The notes below the pieces were generated by a model. That model did no database searches, was not told the DNA's origin, and saw only the letters and a list, made by a program, of their open reading frames with translations. Below, piece by piece: positions 8,947 through 18,375 of a stretch of 42,029 nt of DNA. The position numbers and the translations under genes are program-made. Position 1 is the stretch's first letter, and the number at the start of each line of letters is the position of its first letter. The DNA lies in assembly GCF_023074055.1 (NCBI RefSeq), contig NZ_JADPKR010000071.1, forward strand, positions 1-42,029. The letters are read 5' to 3'. The stretch is from Bradyrhizobium sp. 141. GTDB lineage: Bacteria > Pseudomonadota > Alphaproteobacteria > Rhizobiales > Xanthobacteraceae.

Positions 8947-10464
8947 ATGAAGCTGACGAAAAGCCTTATGCTCAGTTCCGCAGCAGTGCTCGCGTGCGCT
9001 GGGGCGCAGGCGGCCGATCTTCCCGTTAAAGCGAAGGCAATCGAGTACGTTAAGGTCTGCTCGCTCTACGGGGCCGGATTCTATTACATCCCAGGTAGCG
9101 ATACCTGCATCAAGCTGAGTGGTTATCTACGTGTCCAGGCTGAGCTGGGCTCGAATGTTGTCGCTGATACAGCCACGTTTGGAGCCGGTGGCGCGCAGAA
9201 CCGCCTCAGCAACGACTATACCGCCCGTGCCCGTCAAACCCTGTATGTCGATACGCGTACCGCGTCCGAGTACGGCGTGGTCCGCACCTTCGCCCAGCTA
9301 GTATTTACCTGGACAACGGGTGGTTATGCGGGGACTGGTAGCACTGCAACCAATGGTGCAACGAGTTACAGCACATCGGCCGGTGCTCAGGTGGGGGGCG
9401 GCGCGCTCACTCTGTACGATGCCTTCATCCAGTTCGCTGGTTTCACGTTCGGTAGGGCTGCGTCGCAGTTTTCCTCGCCTTGGGCGGAGTACCCGGCCAA
9501 CTGGCATGAACTGCCGGGTAGCGGCGGCTGGGACCGCGTAAACCAGATCACGTATACCGCTGATTTCGGCCAAGGTGTCACGGCGGCCTTCTCCGCCCAG
9601 GACCAAGTCGCCGAGTACACGAGCAACATCTGGAACGTGAGCGGTGCGACCGCAGCTGGCTTGGCAACGGGCGCCTACGGCTCCAACAACATCGGCGGTT
9701 CGCGAGCCCCCGACCTCGTCGCGATGGTCCGTATTGACCAGGCTTGGGGTCTGTTCCAGGGTTCGTTTGCCGCACACGACAATCACGCCGCCTACTATGG
9801 CGCATCCGAAGTCACTGGACACCCGACCGACAAGTGGGGCTGGGCCGGTCAGCTGGCATTGTCGATCAAGAACCTCCCGACGGGTGTCGGTGACACCGTC
9901 AACATCCAAGGTGTCTATGCCAAGGGCGCAAGCCGTTATACCCTCAATGATTTCATGTCGAGCACCTATGCCAGGTACGGTGGGTCGGGGCTTGCGGGAG
10001 TTTACCAAAGTGTCGGACTTGCCGGTCTTTCTGATTCCGTGTTAGTTCCTGGCTCTGGCCAGGAACTAACGACGACTTACGGCTTCAACGGTGGTTATAC
10101 TCATAACTGGGATCCATATTGGGCCACTGCGATCTTCGGCGGCTGGGCTGCTGTACGATATAACAACACAGCGACGAACTATATCTGTGGCGCGGTCGTT
10201 ACAGGCCTTGCCCTCTCGACCGGGACTGCCGGCTGCAACCCCAACTTCAACTATGCGACTGTCGGTATGTACACTGGCTGGACCCCCGTCAAAGGCCTGA
10301 CTTTCTCGGCGGAACTGGCTTACACCATGCTCGACCAGAAGTACGCGAGTGGAAGCACTGTGGCGCTGCCACTGCAGGCGGGCATTGCAAAGCCGGGGGC
10401 AGCATATGAGCTGAAGGATCAAAACGCTCTCGTGCTGCTGCTTAACGTTCAACGCAACTTCTGA
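8947..10464 (+). CDS. Outer-membrane porin, Rhizobiales porin family (Omp2b/RopA-like)
   Basis: A 505-residue trimeric-porin homologue that lets small solutes cross the outer membrane. Residues 1-22 form a signal peptide with cleavage expected after AGAQA, giving mature ADLPVKAKAIEYVKVC. The next stretch, GFYYIPGSDTCIKLSGYLRV, is a signature of alphaproteobacterial porin_2 proteins, with the two conserved Cys. Alternating aromatic/polar beta-strands fill the rest, and the C terminus ends in NVQRNF, with the terminal Phe needed for outer-membrane assembly. ATG 8947 follows GGAGGG at about 7 bases. The TTG 15 bases upstream is not needed. A strong terminator follows at 10524-10557. The divergent marR gene suggests ligand-controlled expression (inference). 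The gene is intact. Confidence 0.93.
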   Translation: MKLTKSLMLSSAAVLACAGAQAADLPVKAKAIEYVKVCSLYGAGFYYIPGSDTCIKLSGYLRVQAELGSNVVADTATFGAGGAQNRLSNDYTARARQTLYVDTRTASEYGVVRTFAQLVFTWTTGGYAGTGSTATNGATSYSTSAGAQVGGGALTLYDAFIQFAGFTFGRAASQFSSPWAEYPANWHELPGSGGWDRVNQITYTADFGQGVTAAFSAQDQVAEYTSNIWNVSGATAAGLATGAYGSNNIGGSRAPDLVAMVRIDQAWGLFQGSFAAHDNHAAYYGASEVTGHPTDKWGWAGQLALSIKNLPTGVGDTVNIQGVYAKGASRYTLNDFMSSTYARYGGSGLAGVYQSVGLAGLSDSVLVPGSGQELTTTYGFNGGYTHNWDPYWATAIFGGWAAVRYNNTATNYICGAVVTGLALSTGTAGCNPNFNYATVGMYTGWTPVKGLTFSAELAYTMLDQKYASGSTVALPLQAGIAKPGAAYELKDQNALVLLLNVQRNF

Positions 10465-10523
10465 GCCTTGTCGCGCAACCCGAAAAGACGAATGCCGCTC
10501 TTTCGATTGAGCTAGAACCAGAG

Positions 10524-10557
10524 AAAGGCCTCTCGCGTAACGCAGGAGGCCTTTTTT
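10524..10557 (+). terminator. Rho-independent terminator of the porin gene
   Basis: AAAGGCCTC (10524-10532) pairs with GAGGCCTTT (10546-10554), loop of 13 bases, followed by a run of six T (10552-10557). It lies 60 bases after the porin stop codon. Confidence 0.85.
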
Positions 10558-10627
10558 ACAAGGCGCAATCCTTAGGCACGCGGCTGGCGATTGTCATGTC
10601 GGATGTGGTCCCACAGATGGTATCCGT

Positions 10628-10636
10628 CCGGTGAAG
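10628..10636. repeat. 9-bp target duplication, left copy (IS4/Tn5-like)
   Basis: CCGGTGAAG, identical to 12215-12223 on the other side of the element. Confidence 0.9.
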
Positions 10637-12214
10637 CTTTCAATTACCCATAACTTTGTCCACTCGAACTGATCCGCTGATCGGCGAAATCTTGAATCGA
10701 AAGAATCACTTGTGATTCCTTGCTGAGCACCTGATTCGCGAGGGGGTGCTCTATGGGGCTCACATTGAGGGATCGATCGGAAAAAGGCGGTTTGCGATTT
10801 GTAGGCGGTGAATGTTGGATTGATCGAGATTGAGTGGATGCCAGTTTAGGGACGCGCGGCTCGGCGACAGATTCCGCAAACTGCTCACGCAGATTGGAAG
10901 CGCCATGGGACAAAGTATTCCGCTCGTCTGCCGGGATTGGGCGAATACCAAGGCAGCCTATCGCTTCTTCTCCAACGACCGGGTCAGTGAGTCGGACATT
11001 CTGGCTGGCCACTTTCAATCGACGCGTGAGCGCAGGATCGCCACCGGCGGTCCGGTTCTGGTGCTCCATGATACGACCGAGTTCAGCTATCAAAGAGAGA
11101 ACTCAGACGCGATCGGGATCACGAAGAGCATAAACAGCGGCCGGGACAAGGCGGGCCGCCTGAGATCGCACACGGTTTGCGGCATCCTGATGCACTCGAG
11201 CCTGGCGGTGACGACTGAAGAGCTGCCGCTTGGACTGACGGCCGTCAAATTCTGGACCCGGAAGAAATTCAAAGGGACTGCCGCGCTCAAGAAGAAGATT
11301 AATCCGACGCGCGTTCCCATTGAGAAGAAGGAGAGCATTCGGTGGCTGGACAATGTCCGGCAATCCACGAAGCTGTTGGGCGATCCGGGACGATGCGTCC
11401 ATGTCGGTGATCGCCAGAGCGACATCTATGAGCTGTTCTGCGCGGCTCAACAAGCTGGAACGCACTTCGTGATCAGGACTTGCGTTGATCGTTTGGCTGG
11501 GGAAGGAGATCACACGATCGCTGACGAAATGGACGAGGTCGCCGTCAAAGGACTGCATTGCATAGACGTCAGAGACAACAACGGTGATCCCGATGAAGCC
11601 GTCCTCGAGATCAGATATCGCAAGATTCGCGTCTTGCCACCGATCGGAAAGCAGAAGCGCTACCCGGCGCTGATCTTGACGGTGATCCCTGCCGAAGAGC
11701 GCGTGACGCCGAAGAACAGAAAGAAAATCGAGTGGAAGCTGATCACAGATCTGCCTGTTAGCTCCCGCACCGACGCGATTGAGAAGCTCGAATGGTATGC
11801 TTTGCGATGGAAGATCGAGGTGTTCCATAAGATCCTCAAATCGGGCTGCAAAGCTGAGGAGTCGAAGCTCAGGACCGCCCAGCGTCTGACCAATCTGATC
11901 TCGCCTTTCTGCATCCTGAGTTGGCGGGTCTTCTGGATGACGATGCTCAACCGTTCCGCTCCAGATGCACCGCCAACCAGCCAACCCTCGCGTTGACCGC
12001 GACTGAAATCGGCGTGCTCGATCGCCTCGTCAACGACAAACCAAAAGCGAGACAAAAAACGCTCTCGCACTATCTGATCAAGATTGCCCGGCTCGGCGGC
12101 TATCTCGCCCGCGCCAGCGATCCGCCGCCCGGCAATACCGTCATGTGGCGCGGGTTGTCACGCCTCACTGACATCGCGCTGGGCGCCACGGGGGAATTTG
12201 TGGGTAATTGAAAG
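10637..12214 (+). mobile_element. IS4-superfamily, Tn5/IS50-like insertion sequence, complete ends
   Basis: The 1578-base element is bounded by inverted repeats: CTTTCAATTACCCATAA at 10637-10653, and its complement with one mismatch at 12198-12214. It is flanked by a perfect 9-bp direct repeat CCGGTGAAG, the duplication length of Tn5-like elements. It holds one transposase gene, which is frameshifted. The target was the leader of an IS110-family element (transposase start at 12331). Confidence 0.92.
10808..12211 (+). pseudogene. Tn5/IS4-like transposase with two frameshifts
   Basis: The core frame (about 10843-11965) encodes a DDE transposase of the IS50 type: FRDARLGDRFRKLL, then DWANTKAAYRFFSNDRVSES, then LHDTTEFSYQ (first Asp), VGDRQSDIYELF (second Asp) and YALRWKIEVFHKILKSG with the catalytic Glu in the YREK-like signature. 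The N terminus (VNVGLIEIEWMPV from GTG 10808) is in another frame that hits a stop near 10848. The C terminus (ALTATEIGVLDRLVNDK to GEFVGN) is in a third frame beginning near 11965. The stop codon at 12209-12211 lies inside the right inverted repeat. Two indels make it inactive, although the flanking duplication is still perfect. Confidence 0.88.
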
Positions 12215-12223
12215 CCGGTGAAG
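12215..12223. repeat. 9-bp target duplication, right copy (IS4/Tn5-like)
   Basis: CCGGTGAAG, identical to 10628-10636. Confidence 0.9.
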
Positions 12224-12330
12224 CGTAAGACCGTATGTCCGCCTCTGCCGATGAGGTGGCTCGCCCTACACTGCGCGTCCGAGGGTTGCTCGGGCGAACC
12301 GAGCCGATCCTCATCACAGGAGGACGAGCC

Positions 12331-12574
12331 GTGGCAGATTATAGGGAAGCATTCGTCGGAATGGATGTGGCCAAGCTGAGAAATGCCGTCGCGATTGCGG
12401 ACGCAGGCCGGGAGGGGAGGTTCGGTTCTTCGGCGAGGTTGATGCTTCGGCCACCAACATGCGCCGCGTCTTAGCGCGGATCGCCAACCGGTTTGACCGC
12501 GTCCACTTCTGTTACGAAGCCGGCCCGACTGGCTATGGTCTTTATCGCCTGATCCGGTCGCTCGGCTATCCATC
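12331..12574 (+). pseudogene. IS110-family transposase, N-terminal fragment
   Basis: From GTG 12331, with AGGAGGA about 8 bases upstream, the frame reads VADYREAFVGMDVAKLRNAV, the DEDD RuvC-like start of IS110 transposases with its catalytic Asp. A one-base shift near 12415 moves the reading to the next frame: FFGEVDASATNMRRVLARI, then YEAGPTGYGLYRLIRSLGY, the second conserved block. Similarity stops at about 12574, where an IS66 transposase fragment begins. About 80 of the usual ~340-400 residues remain. Confidence 0.8.
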
Positions 12575-12786
12575 TAATCGCGAGCGGCCTTGCGAACGAA
12601 GCGATTCGCGCCCAGATCGCGGTGGCCAAATGTGCCGAAGGGCTGCCGCTGTGCGAGAGGCGATATACGCACGTGACGCGTCGATCTCGACCAATGTTTA
12701 ATGGCAAAATGGACTGGGAAGGTCGGCCTCGAATTGCAGCTACTGGCCGACTATGTGCTGGAGGAGGTCAAGCAGAGTGAGGGGAT
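12575..12786 (+). pseudogene. IS66 tnpC fragment, 5' side of an IS21 insertion
   Basis: Reading in three frames gives ANEAIRAQIAVAKCAEGLPL, then EAIYARDASIST, then KVGLELQLLADYVLEEVKQS, an ordered stretch of an IS66 DDE transposase. It breaks off at the target site of the IS21 and resumes at 18075 with LPTLAPG. The 5' part is joined to an IS110 fragment, so this element was already truncated. Confidence 0.75.
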
Positions 12787-12795
12787 CTTTCCCTA
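12787..12795. repeat. Target duplication of the IS21 element, left copy
   Basis: CTTTCCCTA here and CTTTCCCCA at 18075-18083 flank the IS21; 8 of 9 bases agree. Joining the flanks restores the IS66 transposase order. Confidence 0.7.
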
Positions 12796-12913
12796 TGGCG
12801 CGACAATCAGGATGAGAGCGGCGCGTCAATCAAGATGAGACAAAGCGGCCGAATCAGGAGATAATTGACGCTGGCCGCCGGCTTGGCAAGCGTTGATTGA
12901 CGCTGCGCGACAA

Positions 12914-13097
12914 TCAAGAGGCGCTGCCAGCGTCAATCACCGCTTTGTCGAGCTCGTTTGGAGTGGCGTGCACGGGTGGCCGTCCTGGACCGCGCCTTCG
13001 ATCGAGAGCAACTCTTCGACGGTAGCTCTCGACATTCATCTCGAGGATCGTTGCGTGGTGGACGAGGCGATCGACGGCCGCCAGCGTCATTGCCTGA
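12914..13097 (-). pseudogene. istB, 3' part (separated from the 5' part by cassette M1)
   Basis: The minus strand reads DQAMTLAAVDRLVHHATILE and MNVESYRRRVALDRRRGPGR, the conserved C terminus of IstB helper ATPases, ending at the stop at 12914. The upstream half of the same gene resumes at 15725, where the sequence ends GRIFP. The cassette between them starts at 13100. Confidence 0.85.
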
Positions 13098-13137
13098 TCA
13101 CCGAACACGTCAGAGTACCCCTATTCTCGAGCGGGTC

Positions 13138-13623
13138 GTGTCTCACGTCACGATCACTGACCCGCATCATTTTCTGTTCGGGCACCGGCTTGAGGTGCTG
13201 AAGGAGCGGTCGGGGCGCGGTCCCGCCTACGTCGTTGTCGCGCTGCCGGACGGCCGGCCGCGGGCGGTTCGGATCGCGTCGACGGATCTTGCCGAGACAA
13301 TAACTTCTGGCCCGAACGCCGCCGATCTGCCGCGCATCAGCGCACGTACGCTGATCCCATTGATGCAACATTTGAGCGCGAGTCTGAGCCTTCTTGACGA
13401 GAAGGTGATTCGCGATGACCCACCGACCGCTTCGAGGTCGCGTTGCGTATCGACCCATGCCGACGTTGGCAAATCCACCCGGCCGTCCGACGGACGACAT
13501 TCCGCGCCTGTGGCCGAATCTGTCGACCGCGACGCAAACCCAGATCGCTCAAATCCTCGCCACGCTGCTGCGGCGGATGCAAGCGGTTCCCGGCACGCCC
13601 GGAAGGGGACTGGGTCGTGCTGA
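13138..13623 (+). CDS. DUF5372-like accessory protein of cassette M1
   Basis: A 161-residue frame starting at GTG 13138 with VSHVTITDPHHFLFGHRLEV, continuing GRGPAYVVVALPDGRPRAVR and SARTLIPLMQHLSASLSLLD. I associate this small beta-rich N-terminal domain with the DUF5372 family found beside serine recombinases; its function is unknown. Its 3' third (13457 on) is overprinted in the +1 frame by a 61-residue ORF, and its last codons overlap the recombinase start at 13617. Compositional bias in the last 60 residues (Arg, Ser, Ala) may reflect that overlap. The start has no strong ribosome-binding site, so it is tentative. Confidence 0.6.
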   Translation: MSHVTITDPHHFLFGHRLEVLKERSGRGPAYVVVALPDGRPRAVRIASTDLAETITSGPNAADLPRISARTLIPLMQHLSASLSLLDEKVIRDDPPTASRSRCVSTHADVGKSTRPSDGRHSAPVAESVDRDANPDRSNPRHAAAADASGSRHARKGTGSC

Positions 13624-13642
13624 TCAGCTTGAACGTCGCTGA
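13457..13642 (+). CDS. Small overprinted ORF of cassette M1
   Basis: A 61-residue protein starting MPTLANPPGRPTDDIPRLWP and continuing NLSTATQTQIAQILATLLRR. Its helical middle resembles the equivalent 61-residue ORF of cassette M2 (33216-33401), which has WEQLDEASRLAALDIFARLI, and has the same length. It lies inside the 3' part of the DUF5372-like gene in the +1 frame and overlaps the recombinase start by 26 bases. It could bind the recombinase or DNA, but no motif shows this. An ATG at 13415 in the same frame is an alternative start. Confidence 0.5.
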   Translation: MPTLANPPGRPTDDIPRLWPNLSTATQTQIAQILATLLRRMQAVPGTPGRGLGRADQLERR

Positions 13643-15712
13643 CGAGCGGCTCACGACTGCGCACCGAGCCAAGTTGGCCTATGTTTACGTGCGGCAGTCA
13701 TCCGTGAACCAGGTGCGCCAGCATCAGGAGAGCACGGAGCTGCAGTACCGCCTCGTCGATCGCGCCATCGGTCTGGGCTGGCCGCCGGAGCGCGTCCAGG
13801 TCATTGACGAGGATCTGGGCAAATCCGGTGCTGGCGGTGTGGATCATCATGGCTTCCAGAAGCTCATTGCCGAGATCGGTCTTGGCAACGCCGGTCTTGT
13901 GGTGAGCCTCGACGCTTCTCGCTTGGCCCGCAACAACCGGGACTGGCATCAGTTGCTCGAACTGTGCTCGGTGTTCGGTGTGCTCATTGCGGATGGCGAG
14001 CGGCTTTACGATCCGCGCGCCTACCACGATCGCCTGCTGTTGGGCTTGTCCGGCATCATGAGCGAGGCGGAGTTGCATCAGCTTCGAATGCGCCTTCACC
14101 AAGGGGAACGCCAGAAGGCGGCGCGGGGCGAACTGCGGCTGCCCCTGCCAGCCGGGCTCGCCTATGGTCGCGCCGGCACGATTATTCTCAATCCTGATGA
14201 GGAGGTGCAGGCCCGTCTTCATCTCGTTTTTGCCAAATTCCAGGAACTGCAAAGCGCCCGCCGTGTGATGCGGTACTTGGACCGGAACGGATTGTCCTTG
14301 CCGGTTCGGCCGCTGCTTGGACCAGCTCCACACGAGACCGTCTGGCGTGTGCCATAGTGCACGCGTCCTTAGTATCCTTCAAAATCCGGCTTATGCTGGG
14401 GCGTATGTTTATGGCCGCCGGCAAAAGGATCCGAGCCGATGCCAATCGGGATCGCTGACGGGAACGGTCAAGGTGGCGATCGCCGACTGGGCGGTTTGCC
14501 TCCGCGCTGCTCACCCGGGTTATATCAGCTGGGAGGAGTTCATGGCCAACCAGCGGCGACTGGCAGATAACGTCGCCCACTTTGAGGCAGGACACGCTGG
14601 CGTGCCGCGCAAGGGGGCAGCCCTGTTACAAGGAATTGCGATCTGCGGCCGTTGCGGACGGCGCATGAGCATGCGCTACACTGGCCCGAATGCCGATTAT
14701 CCGGTCTATTGCTGCCGGTCGGATCGGGATCAGGAAGGCAGTGCACTGTGCCAGGAAGTCCGGGCCTTAGCGGTTGACGCCTTGGTCCAGCGGGTGGTCC
14801 TCGACGCCCTGTTGCCGGATCAGATTGAGATCGCACTCGCGGCGGCGAGCCAACTGGAGCAGGACAGCCGTCAGCTCGAGCGCCAATGGGCGCTTCGCGT
14901 AGAGCGCGCCCGCTACGAGGCCGAACGCGCTCGACGTCAGTATGACGCCGCCCGAGAACCGTCTCGTGGCGCGCTCACTTGAGCGGGCTTGGGAAGAGAA
15001 GCTGCGTGCCGTCGAGGCGGTCGAGCAGGAGCATGCGCGTTGGCGCGGGCAAGAGCCGCTTCTGATTGGCCCGGTGGAACGCGCAGGGCTACAAGCACTC
15101 GGCGAGAACCTGCCGCAGATTTGGAACGCGGCCACCACGTCGGCAGCCGATCGCAAGCGCATTCTGCGATTTGTCATACGCGAAGTCGTTCTTGATCAGA
15201 AGCGGATCCGAGGTCAGGTGTGGCTCAAAATCGTCTGGCAGACGGGCGCAACCAGCGAGCATCACGTGCAACGGCGCGTTCACACCTACCGCAATTACAT
15301 CGACATTGATCGGTTGCGGCAGCGGATCGTCGAGTTGAATGCTGAACACAAAATGGATGCCGAGATCGCGGCAATACTCAATCAAGAAGGCTTCGTCGCG
15401 GCCCGAGGCTGCGCCTTCAAAGGCGAGAACGTCTGGCTGTTGCGCACCCGCTGGGGCATTCCCACCGTCAAGATCAACGGCGTGGACCAGAATCCCATGC
15501 GCTGGCCCGACGGCAGCTTCTCGATTCAGGGGGCAGCGGCTGAGCTTGGATTAACCCCGCAAACAGTGTTCGATTATCTTGCGCGCGGATTGCTGGCAGG
15601 TCGTCAGTTAGCCAAAGGTCAGCCATGGCAGATCGAGCTCTCAGACGAACAAATCAGTCAGCTGCGCAATCGGGTACGACGCACCAAGCATTCGAAGAAG
15701 GAGGCATCATGA
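13617..15712 (+). pseudogene. Large serine recombinase of cassette M1, two frameshifts
   Basis: From GTG 13617, with GGAAGGGGA about 10 bases upstream, the N-terminal resolvase domain reads AYVYVRQSSVNQVRQHQEST with the nucleophilic Ser, then VIDEDLGKSG, SLDASRLARNNRDWH with the active-site Arg, and LLLGLSGIMSEAELHQLRMR. A frameshift near 14350 separates it from the recombinase domain (LSILQNPAYAGAYVYGRRQK) and the zinc ribbon (ICGRCGRRM, then CCRSD). A second shift near 14950 separates the coiled coil (EPENRLVARSLER-like) and the C-terminal part to GTACGACGCACC near 15680. Full length would be ~690 residues, normal for the group. It ends two lysines before the cassette edge. Confidence 0.88.
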
Positions 15713-15724
15713 AGTCATCGGCTC

Positions 15725-16371
15725 GGGGAAGATACGCCCCCACTCGCCGAACGGCTGATTGGCCGTGATCAGCAGCGAGCGTCGCTCATAGCGGGCGGCG
15801 ATCAGCTCGAACAAAACGCTGGTCTCCGCCTGGTCCTTGCTCACATACGTGATGTCGTCGAGGATCAGGAGGTCGTATCGATCGAGTTTGGCGATCGCGG
15901 ACTCCAGCGCCAGTTCGCGCCGAGCCACCTGCAGCCGCTGCACCAAATCAGTAGTGCGCGCGAAGAGAACGCGCCAGCCGTTCTCGACGAGAGCCAGGCC
16001 GATCGCGGTGCCGAGATGGGTCTTGCCTCCGCCGGGTGGACCGAACAGCAGCAGATTGGCGCCCGTCTTCAACCAGACGTCGCCGGGGGCGAGCGCCATC
16101 GCCTGCGCCTTTGATAGCATCGGCACGCTCTCGAAGTCGAACGTGGCGAGCGTCTTGCCGGCAGGCAAACGCGCTTCCGCCATGTGTCGCTCGATGCGAC
16201 GGCGGGTGCGATCCGCAGCCTCGTGCTCGGCAAGGACCGCGAGGAAGCGGGCGGCAGGCCATCCTTCCTTGTCCGACTGTGCGGCGAGCTTTGGCCAGAT
16301 CGCCTTGACGCCGGGCAGGCGCAGCTCATTCAGCAGCAGCTCGACGCGGGCGGCATCGATTGAGGTCGAAT
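15725..16371 (-). pseudogene. istB, 5' part: IS21 helper ATPase
   Basis: The minus-strand frame encodes IstB: AARVELLLNELRLPGVKAIW, then LLLFGPPGGGKTHLGTAIGL with Walker A, and YDLLILDDITYVSKDQAETS with Walker B. It continues SLLITANQPFGEWGRIFP, then runs into cassette M1. IstB forms ATP-dependent oligomers that choose target DNA for IstA. In this frame there is no ATG at the usual place. The ATG that overlaps the istA stop is one frame away, so the start may also be damaged. The remaining C terminus is at 12914-13097. Confidence 0.88.
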
Positions 16372-16376
16372 GCTGG

Positions 16377-17841
16377 TCATGCCGCTTCTCCCTGGTTCGA
16401 GTGGGCCGACACGATGCTGACGGAGGCCAGCTCATCGTAGACGTCGAGCGGTGCCAGCTTGACGGCGACACTCGGGATCGAGGCCGCCTCGGGTCGGAAG
16501 CGGTCGCGCAGCGCGGCAAGATCGGGTAATCGTCCGGCATCGAGGTCGATCGCGATCACCTGGGCGAGTTCGGCTTCGCAGGCTCGCTCGTGGGCCAGCG
16601 CCAGAAGCTCGACCGTCACCTTACAGGCGCGCCGGTCATCACCGTGTTCCCGCATGGTCTCGAACAGGCGTTTGTAAGCCGTGCGCGGGAAGAGCTGGTC
16701 GCGATAGACGAGGCTGACGAGCGCCATCGGCTTGCGGCGCAGGGCATGGATGACGTGCCGGTAATCGACGACATGCCCGCCCTGGCTCTCCGACACAGGC
16801 CGCCCGCGCCGCAGCGTCACGACCGGCGTGACGCCGAGGAAGCATTCGAGCCGGTCGTCGAAGATGCGCACACGCAGGCGATGGCCAATCAATCTTGAAG
16901 GGACGGTGTAGAACACACGCCGCAGGATAAAGCCGCCTGACGACGTCACCGGGATCACCTTCTCCTCGAAGTCGGTCGTGCGGCCTTTCGGCAGTGGCGC
17001 CAATGCTTCCTTCTCGAGCGCGATCCGCTTGGCGAGGTTGGCGTTGCGCCGGCCGACAATCTCGTCGACAAAAGCCCGGTAGGCATCGAGATTGGCGAAG
17101 TCGCGCGTGCCCCGTAGCAATAGCGCATCCTCCAGGTCTCGTTTGAGATGGCCGTGCGCACTCTCGATCGAGCCGTTCTCATGTGCGATGCCCGCATTGT
17201 TGCGCGTGGGTGCCATGCCGTAGTGGCCCATCAATGCGGCGTAGCGCTGTGTCAGATCCTCCCGCGCGTCGGTCGCCAGATTGCGGAATGCTGCCGACAA
17301 GCTGTCGCTGCGATGCTCCCGCGGCACGCCGCCGAGCGCCCACAGGGCGTTCTGCAAGCCCCGCCGAGCACGACATGGGCATGCTCGAAGCCGGAGAACG
17401 CCAGCCGGAAGTGATAGAGCCGGTGATCGAGCGCCTCACCCGCGATGGCAATGCCGAGCGCGCTTGTGTCGGTAAAGTCGGACAGACCCAAACGGCCGGG
17501 CTCGTGCTCTTGGCGGAAGATCACGTCCTGTTCGGGGACGTTGAGCGCGCGCCAGGCATTGATGCGTCGCTCCAGCGTGCGTCGGATGTTGGGGTTAAGG
17601 TCGGGATGCCGTCGGCGCAGCTCGTCCAACACCGCCGATCACGCGGATGCTGCGCAGCCTTCAGGATCGGGATGATCTCGGCGTCCCAATAGGGCACGAG
17701 CGGATCTAACCGTCGCCGGCCCCTCGGCACCTTCTTCTGCGATGGCAGGCGCAAATCGTCCTCAATCCGATACGCGCTCGCTTTCGAGAATCCCGCTTTG
17801 GCCGCAGCGGCCTCGGGGGACAATGTCAGTCGGTAGTTCAT
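16377..17841 (-). pseudogene. istA: IS21 transposase, two frameshifts
   Basis: Reading leftwards from ATG 17841, the start MNYRLTLSPEAAAAKAGFSK carries the helix-turn-helix of IstA. The frame shifts near 17625, continuing LDELRRRHPDLNPNIRRTLE and EQDVIFRQEHEPGRLGLSDF, then shifts again near 17360. The last and longest part includes GHYGMAPTRNNAGIAHENGS with the catalytic Glu region, KVIPVTSSGGFILRRVFYTV, and a C terminus rich in basic residues, stopping at 16377 and touching istB. All expected IstA blocks are present, but no single frame can make the protein. An ATG at 17853 is an alternative start. Confidence 0.86.
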
Positions 17842-18074
17842 GTACAGCCTCATCTGTGGTCGGTGATGTGAAGGCCAGGCAAGGCGTCGATTCCCTCTTG
17901 TCGAGACGAATCAACAGCTTGCACCAGCCGCACCCGGCCGCCAGACGGGTTCGAAAAACGTGACGCCGATGGGGACGGTCCTTCGGTCGGGCTACGCCCT
18001 CCCTTCGGTCCGCCCCCATCGGCGCAGTCTCATCCTGATTGTCGCTAAGGTCTCACCTTGATCGCCGCCGCCCA

Positions 18075-18083
18075 CTTTCCCCA
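18075..18083. repeat. Target duplication of the IS21 element, right copy
   Basis: CTTTCCCCA, matching CTTTCCCTA at 12787-12795 in 8 of 9 positions. Confidence 0.7.
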
Positions 18084-18375
18084 TGAGATGATCCTGCCGA
18101 CGCTGGCTCCCGGACCTGCAAGACGCAAAAGGTCTCGCTGTGGGTGTATGCGCGTGACGACAGACAATTTGGCGGCAAGGGTCCGCCGACGCTGGCCTTA
18201 TCTCTTCGAGAACAGCCGCGGACGGCAAATGCGTCGAGCCTCATCTGGCGGGCTTTGCCGGCATTCTGCAGGTCGACGGCTAGCATATAATCGGCTAGCC
18301 AGATCGGCGGGCGCAATGAGGCCTGACGCTTGCAGCGCGTGGCCCACGTCAGAAGGCGATTCTACGAGCTCCACG
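18084..18375 (+). pseudogene. IS66 tnpC fragment, 3' side of the IS21 insertion
   Basis: Continues the transposase begun at 12575. LPTLAPG comes just after the insertion point; then, in other frames, KVSLWVYARDDRQFGGKGPP, LAGFAGILQVDG followed by a TAG, and YNRLARSAGA. It ends in a stretch equivalent to CWAHVRRRFYELHVNAG close to 18375. Several indels and stops are present. The C-terminal third with the catalytic Glu is missing; the polygalacturonase gene abuts it on the opposite strand. Confidence 0.78.

Larger units (their letters stand above)
13100..15722 (+). mobile_element. Serine-recombinase cassette M1 inserted antisense in istB
   Basis: The segment holds three overlapping ORFs and no istB sequence. 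istB can be rejoined as GRIFP/DQAMTL if the cassette is removed with one copy of a TC dinucleotide present at both edges (13098-13099 and 15723-15724; GA on the istB strand). Large serine transposases are known to use such 2-base cores. The cassette ends are weakly inverted: the first ~13 bases, ACCGAACACGTCA, match the complement of the last 13, GCCGATGACTTCA, at 9 positions. Confidence 0.65.
12796..18074 (-). mobile_element. IS21-family element, interrupted by a serine-recombinase cassette
   Basis: Both ends start TGG and carry the multiple internal repeats typical of IS21. GCGACAATCAGGATGAGA occurs at 12800-12817 and its complement at 18028-18045. Further related copies lie inward at the left (TCAATCAAGATGAGA, 12826-12840) and outward at the right (complement of GATCAAGGTGAGAC, 18049-18062). 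istA and istB lie on the minus strand in the usual order. Without the 2623-base cassette at 13100-15722 the element is about 2.66 kb, normal for IS21. Flanking 9-base repeats with one mismatch mark the target in an IS66 transposase. Confidence 0.82.

Noticed and set aside
10843..11996. Programmed frameshifting in the IS4/Tn5-like transposase
   Set aside because: Elements of this type have a single frame, and no slippery heptamer was seen at the shift points.
15837..16529. Long plus-strand frame of 230 codons
   Set aside because: Antisense to istB, rich in Arg and Ser, no family similarity.
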